From assembly GCF_023913515.1 (NCBI RefSeq), contig NZ_CP099391.1, forward strand, positions 372,001 through 436,000: 64,000 nt of DNA, given 5' to 3'. The position numbers and the translations under genes were made by a program. Of the stretch, positions 61,184 to 64,000 are shown piece by piece. This DNA comes from Natronococcus sp. CG52. Its GTDB lineage: Archaea; Halobacteriota; Halobacteria; Halobacteriales; Natrialbaceae. The notes below the pieces were generated by a model. The model was not told the origin of the DNA. It saw nothing but the letters and a program-made list of their open reading frames with translations, and ran no database searches. Position 1 is the stretch's first letter. Each line of letters begins with the position of its first letter.

Positions 61184-62155
61184 TCACTCCTCGCGAATCA
61201 GGGCCACGCTCCCGAGTTTCCCCCCTGCGGTGACGGTCGCTTCCCGCGTGAGCGTGTACAGCAGCCCCTCGCGATCCGCGACGGCCTCCTGGAGAACCTC
61301 GTAGGTCGTCGGATCGTAGACCGTTCCGAGCGCCGCCCCCTCCGAGACGAACTGGCCGACCTCGAGCGACGGCTTCGGCCGAAATAGGCCGGAATCGTCG
61401 GCGATGACCTGGCCGAGGTGGTTCCGGGCGAGGGTCTGTTCGCGTTCGGGAGCGTCGCCGGGGAGCAATCCGAGGTAGCGACAGACGCCGAGCAGTCCGT
61501 CGACCCCCTCCTCGACGGCGCCCTCGACGATCTGCTTGTTGTAGGCGAGTTCGGGCGTGATCGAGGGAATTCCCTCGTTCGCGGCCGCGACGCGGAGCTT
61601 TCCGGCGAAACCGCGGCGGTGCCACTCCTCCGAGGCGTCGTCGTCGGCCTCCTCGGAGAGCAGCAGGTCGGTGCCGAACGCCTCGGCGAGCGCGCGGGAT
61701 CGCTCGTCACCCTCGAGGAAGACGACGTGCGGGAGCATATTCGGACTCCCCGTGTGCAGGTCGACGAGGGCGTCGGCCTCGGCGACGTACTCCCAGAGGC
61801 GGGCGGCCATCCGCTGGTGGAGGCTCCCGTCGGCGTCGCCGGGCCAGACCCGGTTCATGTTCGGGTTGACGCTGTCGAGCACTTCCGGCGTCGTGTAGGT
61901 GATATGGTCGAACGTCAGGGGGTTCGCGACGGGGACGGCGACGATCGTTCCCGACAGCGAGTTCAGCGGGAGTCGCTCGTGGAATCGGCGAAGGGTCTCG
62001 GTGCCGTTGATCTCGCGGCCGTGCTGGGCGGCCTGCACGTAGAGCGTCGGTCCGTCGCCGTCGCCTCGGTAGGTGTGTACCGTCGTCGTGATCGCGACGC
62101 CCGACGGCAATTGCGCGAGCGTCACCGTCTCGGCCGTATGGGTCCCGCCAGTCAT
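61184..62155 (-). CDS. succinylglutamate desuccinylase/aspartoacylase family protein
   Basis: 323 aa from the ATG at 62153-62155. An M14-type zinc amidohydrolase: the zinc site is QAAQHGREINGTE (His and Glu, about residues 43-55) and the third ligand is in DALVDLHTGSPNM near 132-144. Further conserved segments are VAVPVANPLTF and ITPELAYNKQ, then a C-terminal beta domain (about 245-323). These enzymes deacylate N-acyl amino acids or related amides; the haloarchaeal substrates are unknown. Confidence 0.9.
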   Translation of the reverse strand: MTGGTHTAETVTLAQLPSGVAITTTVHTYRGDGDGPTLYVQAAQHGREINGTETLRRFHERLPLNSLSGTIVAVPVANPLTFDHITYTTPEVLDSVNPNMNRVWPGDADGSLHQRMAARLWEYVAEADALVDLHTGSPNMLPHVVFLEGDERSRALAEAFGTDLLLSEEADDDASEEWHRRGFAGKLRVAAANEGIPSITPELAYNKQIVEGAVEEGVDGLLGVCRYLGLLPGDAPEREQTLARNHLGQVIADDSGLFRPKPSLEVGQFVSEGAALGTVYDPTTYEVLQEAVADREGLLYTLTREATVTAGGKLGSVALIREE

Positions 62156-62310
62156 GGTCGGCCGTACCACGTCCGCCGGTATGTACCTGCGGCCTGTCGG
62201 CGCTCGAGGTGTTCCGTCGCGGCCCTCCCTCGGTCGTCCGATCGGCCCGTCGATCGGGTTTGCCTGCCCGAGACCACTAGGGTTTTCACCCGTCCCGACG
62301 ACGCCGACGT

Positions 62311-62829
62311 ATGGGCAACGTTACTGCGACCCTGCACACCACGAAGGGCGATATCGAGGTCGAACTCTACGACGAGCGCGCGCCGCGAACCGTCGACAAC
62401 TTCGTCGGGTTGGCTACGGGCGGTAAAACCTGGACCGACCCCGAGACGGGCGAGGAGGTCGAGGGCGAACCGCTGTACGACGACGTTGCATTCCACCGTA
62501 TCATCGAGGACTTCATGATCCAGGGCGGCGACCCGACCGAGACCGGTCGCGGCGGCCCCGGCTACCAGTTCGACGACGAGTTCCACGACGAACTGGGCCA
62601 CGACGACGCGGGTATCCTGAGCATGGCCAACTCCGGACCCGACACCAACGGCTCGCAGTTCTTCATCACGCTGGACGCACAGCCGCACCTCGACGGCCGC
62701 CACTCGGTCTTCGGCGAGGTCACCGACGGGATGGACGTCGTCCGCGAGATCGGGAGCGTCGACACCGGCCCGAACGACGAGCCGAAAGAGGACGTGGTGC
62801 TCGAGTCGGTCGACGTCGACTACGAGTAG
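62311..62829 (+). CDS. cyclophilin-type peptidyl-prolyl cis-trans isomerase
   Basis: 172 aa. The cyclophilin core is complete: VDNFVGLATGG, the active-site YDDVAFHRIIEDFMIQGGDP (with catalytic Arg), GGPGYQFDDEFHDEL, SMANSGPDTNGSQFFITLDA and PHLDGRHSVFGEVTDGMDVV. It catalyses proline isomerisation during protein folding. No signal peptide, so cytoplasmic. An acidic insert (TDPETGEEVEGEP) follows the first strand, as in halophile members. Confidence 0.95.
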   Translation: MGNVTATLHTTKGDIEVELYDERAPRTVDNFVGLATGGKTWTDPETGEEVEGEPLYDDVAFHRIIEDFMIQGGDPTETGRGGPGYQFDDEFHDELGHDDAGILSMANSGPDTNGSQFFITLDAQPHLDGRHSVFGEVTDGMDVVREIGSVDTGPNDEPKEDVVLESVDVDYE

Positions 62830-63060
62830 CGACGTTCACGGACTCCTGCGCGTTTCGACCGGCCCGCTTTTTCGTCGCTTCACTCCCCGATCTGCTCTCG
62901 TACTCGAGACGCAGTTCGCGTTTTTATCGCTCGCTCGAGCCAGCGGGCCGAGACGGTTTCCTTCTCGATAACGGCGAATAGCTCATCGTTCTGTCGGGTT
63001 ATAACAGGAACAGTAGGTGCATGAGAAATACTTTCATCGATGATTTTCTACTGTAGACTG

Positions 63061-64000
63061 ATGTCTCCCGACCAGTCAGACTGCGGACGGCGAACGGCCG
63101 TCCGACCGACGCGAGGCGAACCGGCGGCGGACCGAAGTCAGGTGTACGCGATCGACGACGGCGAACTTCGAGCCAGGGATCCGTCGGAGGTCGACCGGGA
63201 CTGCGGCTGCGGACGGACGCACACGCGTCGAACGTTCATGGGTGCGACCGCAGCCGGCGTGGCGGGACTGACACTCGGTTCTCAGGTCCCCAGCGTCGCG
63301 GCCGAGGAACCGGAGGGTGACACCGTCACGATCGTCCACGACCTCCACTCGCACAGCGAGATCGGCGAACCCGGTGAGCCGAACATCGCGCGCTACCAGC
63401 GGGTCGTCCAGGAACAACTCGCGGACCGCGACGACGCGGTCTTCCTCGCGAACGGGGACGAACTCGGCTCGTCGACGATCTCCTTTTTCACCGAGGGGGC
63501 GCACAAGATCGACTTCATGAACGACATGAACCTCACCGCCGCGGGCGTCGGCAACCACGACTTCGACTACGGCGTCGACGTCGCCGAGCGGCGGTTCAGA
63601 GACAGCGAGTTCCCGTGGCTGAACTCGGCGCTGTACACCCCCGACGGCGAGCTGTTCCCGGGCACCGAGCGGTACACGACGCTCGAGATCGGCGACCTCA
63701 CGGTCGGTCTCTTCAACGTCGTCCTCCGGGACTTCCACGGGATCACCGACTACCCCGACGAGTACGAGCAGCGGGATCCGGTCGAGACCGCCCGGGAAAT
63801 GACCGACCTCCTCCGGGAGGAGGAGGGCGCGGACGTCGTCGTCTGCTCGTCGCACACGCCCCACGAGACCCACTTCGAACTCGCCGAGGAGGTCGACGGC
63901 CTCGACGCGATCTTCGGCTCGCACTCCCACTACACGATGGACGCGGCGGAGATCCACGAGGGGACCGTCATCAGCGAGGTCGGCTACGCCTACTTCCACC
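63061..64000 (+). CDS. Tat-exported 5'-nucleotidase/metallophosphoesterase, 5' part
   Basis: The gene opens with the ATG at 63061 and has no stop within the window. About 60 hydrophilic residues precede a twin-arginine signal (RRTFMGATAAGVAGLTLG, about residues 59-76), an unusually long pre-region. The metallophosphoesterase motifs follow in order: VHDLHSHSEIG, ANGDELGSSTISFFTEG, AAGVGNHDFDYG (GNHD), VVVCSSHTPHETH and FGSHSHY. This fits the UshA-type 5'-nucleotidase catalytic domain that hydrolyses nucleotides outside the cell. The C-terminal substrate-binding domain should lie beyond the window. Confidence 0.9.
   Translation, partial: MSPDQSDCGRRTAVRPTRGEPAADRSQVYAIDDGELRARDPSEVDRDCGCGRTHTRRTFMGATAAGVAGLTLGSQVPSVAAEEPEGDTVTIVHDLHSHSEIGEPGEPNIARYQRVVQEQLADRDDAVFLANGDELGSSTISFFTEGAHKIDFMNDMNLTAAGVGNHDFDYGVDVAERRFRDSEFPWLNSALYTPDGELFPGTERYTTLEIGDLTVGLFNVVLRDFHGITDYPDEYEQRDPVETAREMTDLLREEEGADVVVCSSHTPHETHFELAEEVDGLDAIFGSHSHYTMDAAEIHEGTVISEVGYAYFH

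Overview
The window is a chromosomal segment of a halophilic archaeon, most likely a member of the Natrialbales (Natrinema, Haloterrigena or Natrialba-like). The support is high GC with strong third-position bias, very acidic proteins, and halobacterial families: a bacterio-opsin-activator-type HTH regulator, an RdfA/SMC-related pair, a putative RNA polymerase epsilon protein, MptA, and Tat-type secretion signals. There are no rRNA genes and no CRISPR array. Three tRNA genes are present (Thr-GGT, Gly-CCC, Ile-GAT).

Layout. 1-3.0 kb: the 3' part of ribB, a universal stress protein, a frameshifted monooxygenase-like gene, a small zinc protein and an HTH regulator. 3.5-8.6 kb: an integron-like island. 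A 14-bp copy of the tRNA-Thr 3' end lies at 3554, so the 5 kb up to the tRNA (monooxygenase-like protein, TauE-type exporter, small membrane protein, FAD oxidase, divergent FilR1-like regulator) is bracketed like an integrated element, although no integrase remains. 8.7-23 kb: housekeeping genes, including NAD synthase, NAD kinase, a DsbA-like protein, the RNA polymerase epsilon-like protein, a lone nucleotidyltransferase, MptA (archaeal folate/pterin synthesis), a TrmB-type regulator, a DUF255 protein and an FxsA-like protein. 23.1-24.65 kb: a decayed element in tRNA-Ile, with a 16-bp direct repeat and a broken tyrosine recombinase. 25-32 kb: asparaginase, polysaccharide deacetylase, MsrA, DUF502 and TraB proteins, then a gene-poor stretch with a SelA-like remnant. 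31.8-34.5 kb: RdfA plus an SMC-related ATPase.

34.6-46.4 kb is a catabolic block: an IclR regulator, a glutaryl-CoA-dehydrogenase-like enzyme, a TAXI-TRAP transporter (binding protein plus fused permease), acyl-CoA ligase, acyl-CoA dehydrogenase, thiolase, 3-hydroxyacyl-CoA dehydrogenase and enoyl-CoA hydratase. Together these could import an organic acid, activate it to a CoA thioester and beta-oxidise it. 46.7-54.7 kb is a lactate block: a LutB/LutA-like fusion, LutC-like protein, lactate permease, and a large D-lactate/glycolate dehydrogenase fused to an Fe-S subunit. 54.9-64 kb: a Tat-exported cupin, a two-module siroheme-decarboxylase-like protein, a GNAT, a TrpD-like protein, an SDR, a HAD hydrolase, an aspartoacylase-like peptidase, cyclophilin, and the start of an exported 5'-nucleotidase.

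The most unusual signals are non-coding. (1) A 52-bp element occurs five times in one orientation around the nucleotidyltransferase gene (17.1-18.6 kb), with a TATA-like box about 27 nt before an ATG in three copies. (2) Paired-hairpin palindromic inserts lie in frame inside three unrelated enzyme genes (7.15, 41.55 and 42.68 kb). (3) tRNA-anchored direct repeats mark two decayed integrated elements. (4) A palindromic MITE-like repeat has three relatives in the window. All functional calls are made from sequence recognition alone; no database search was run.
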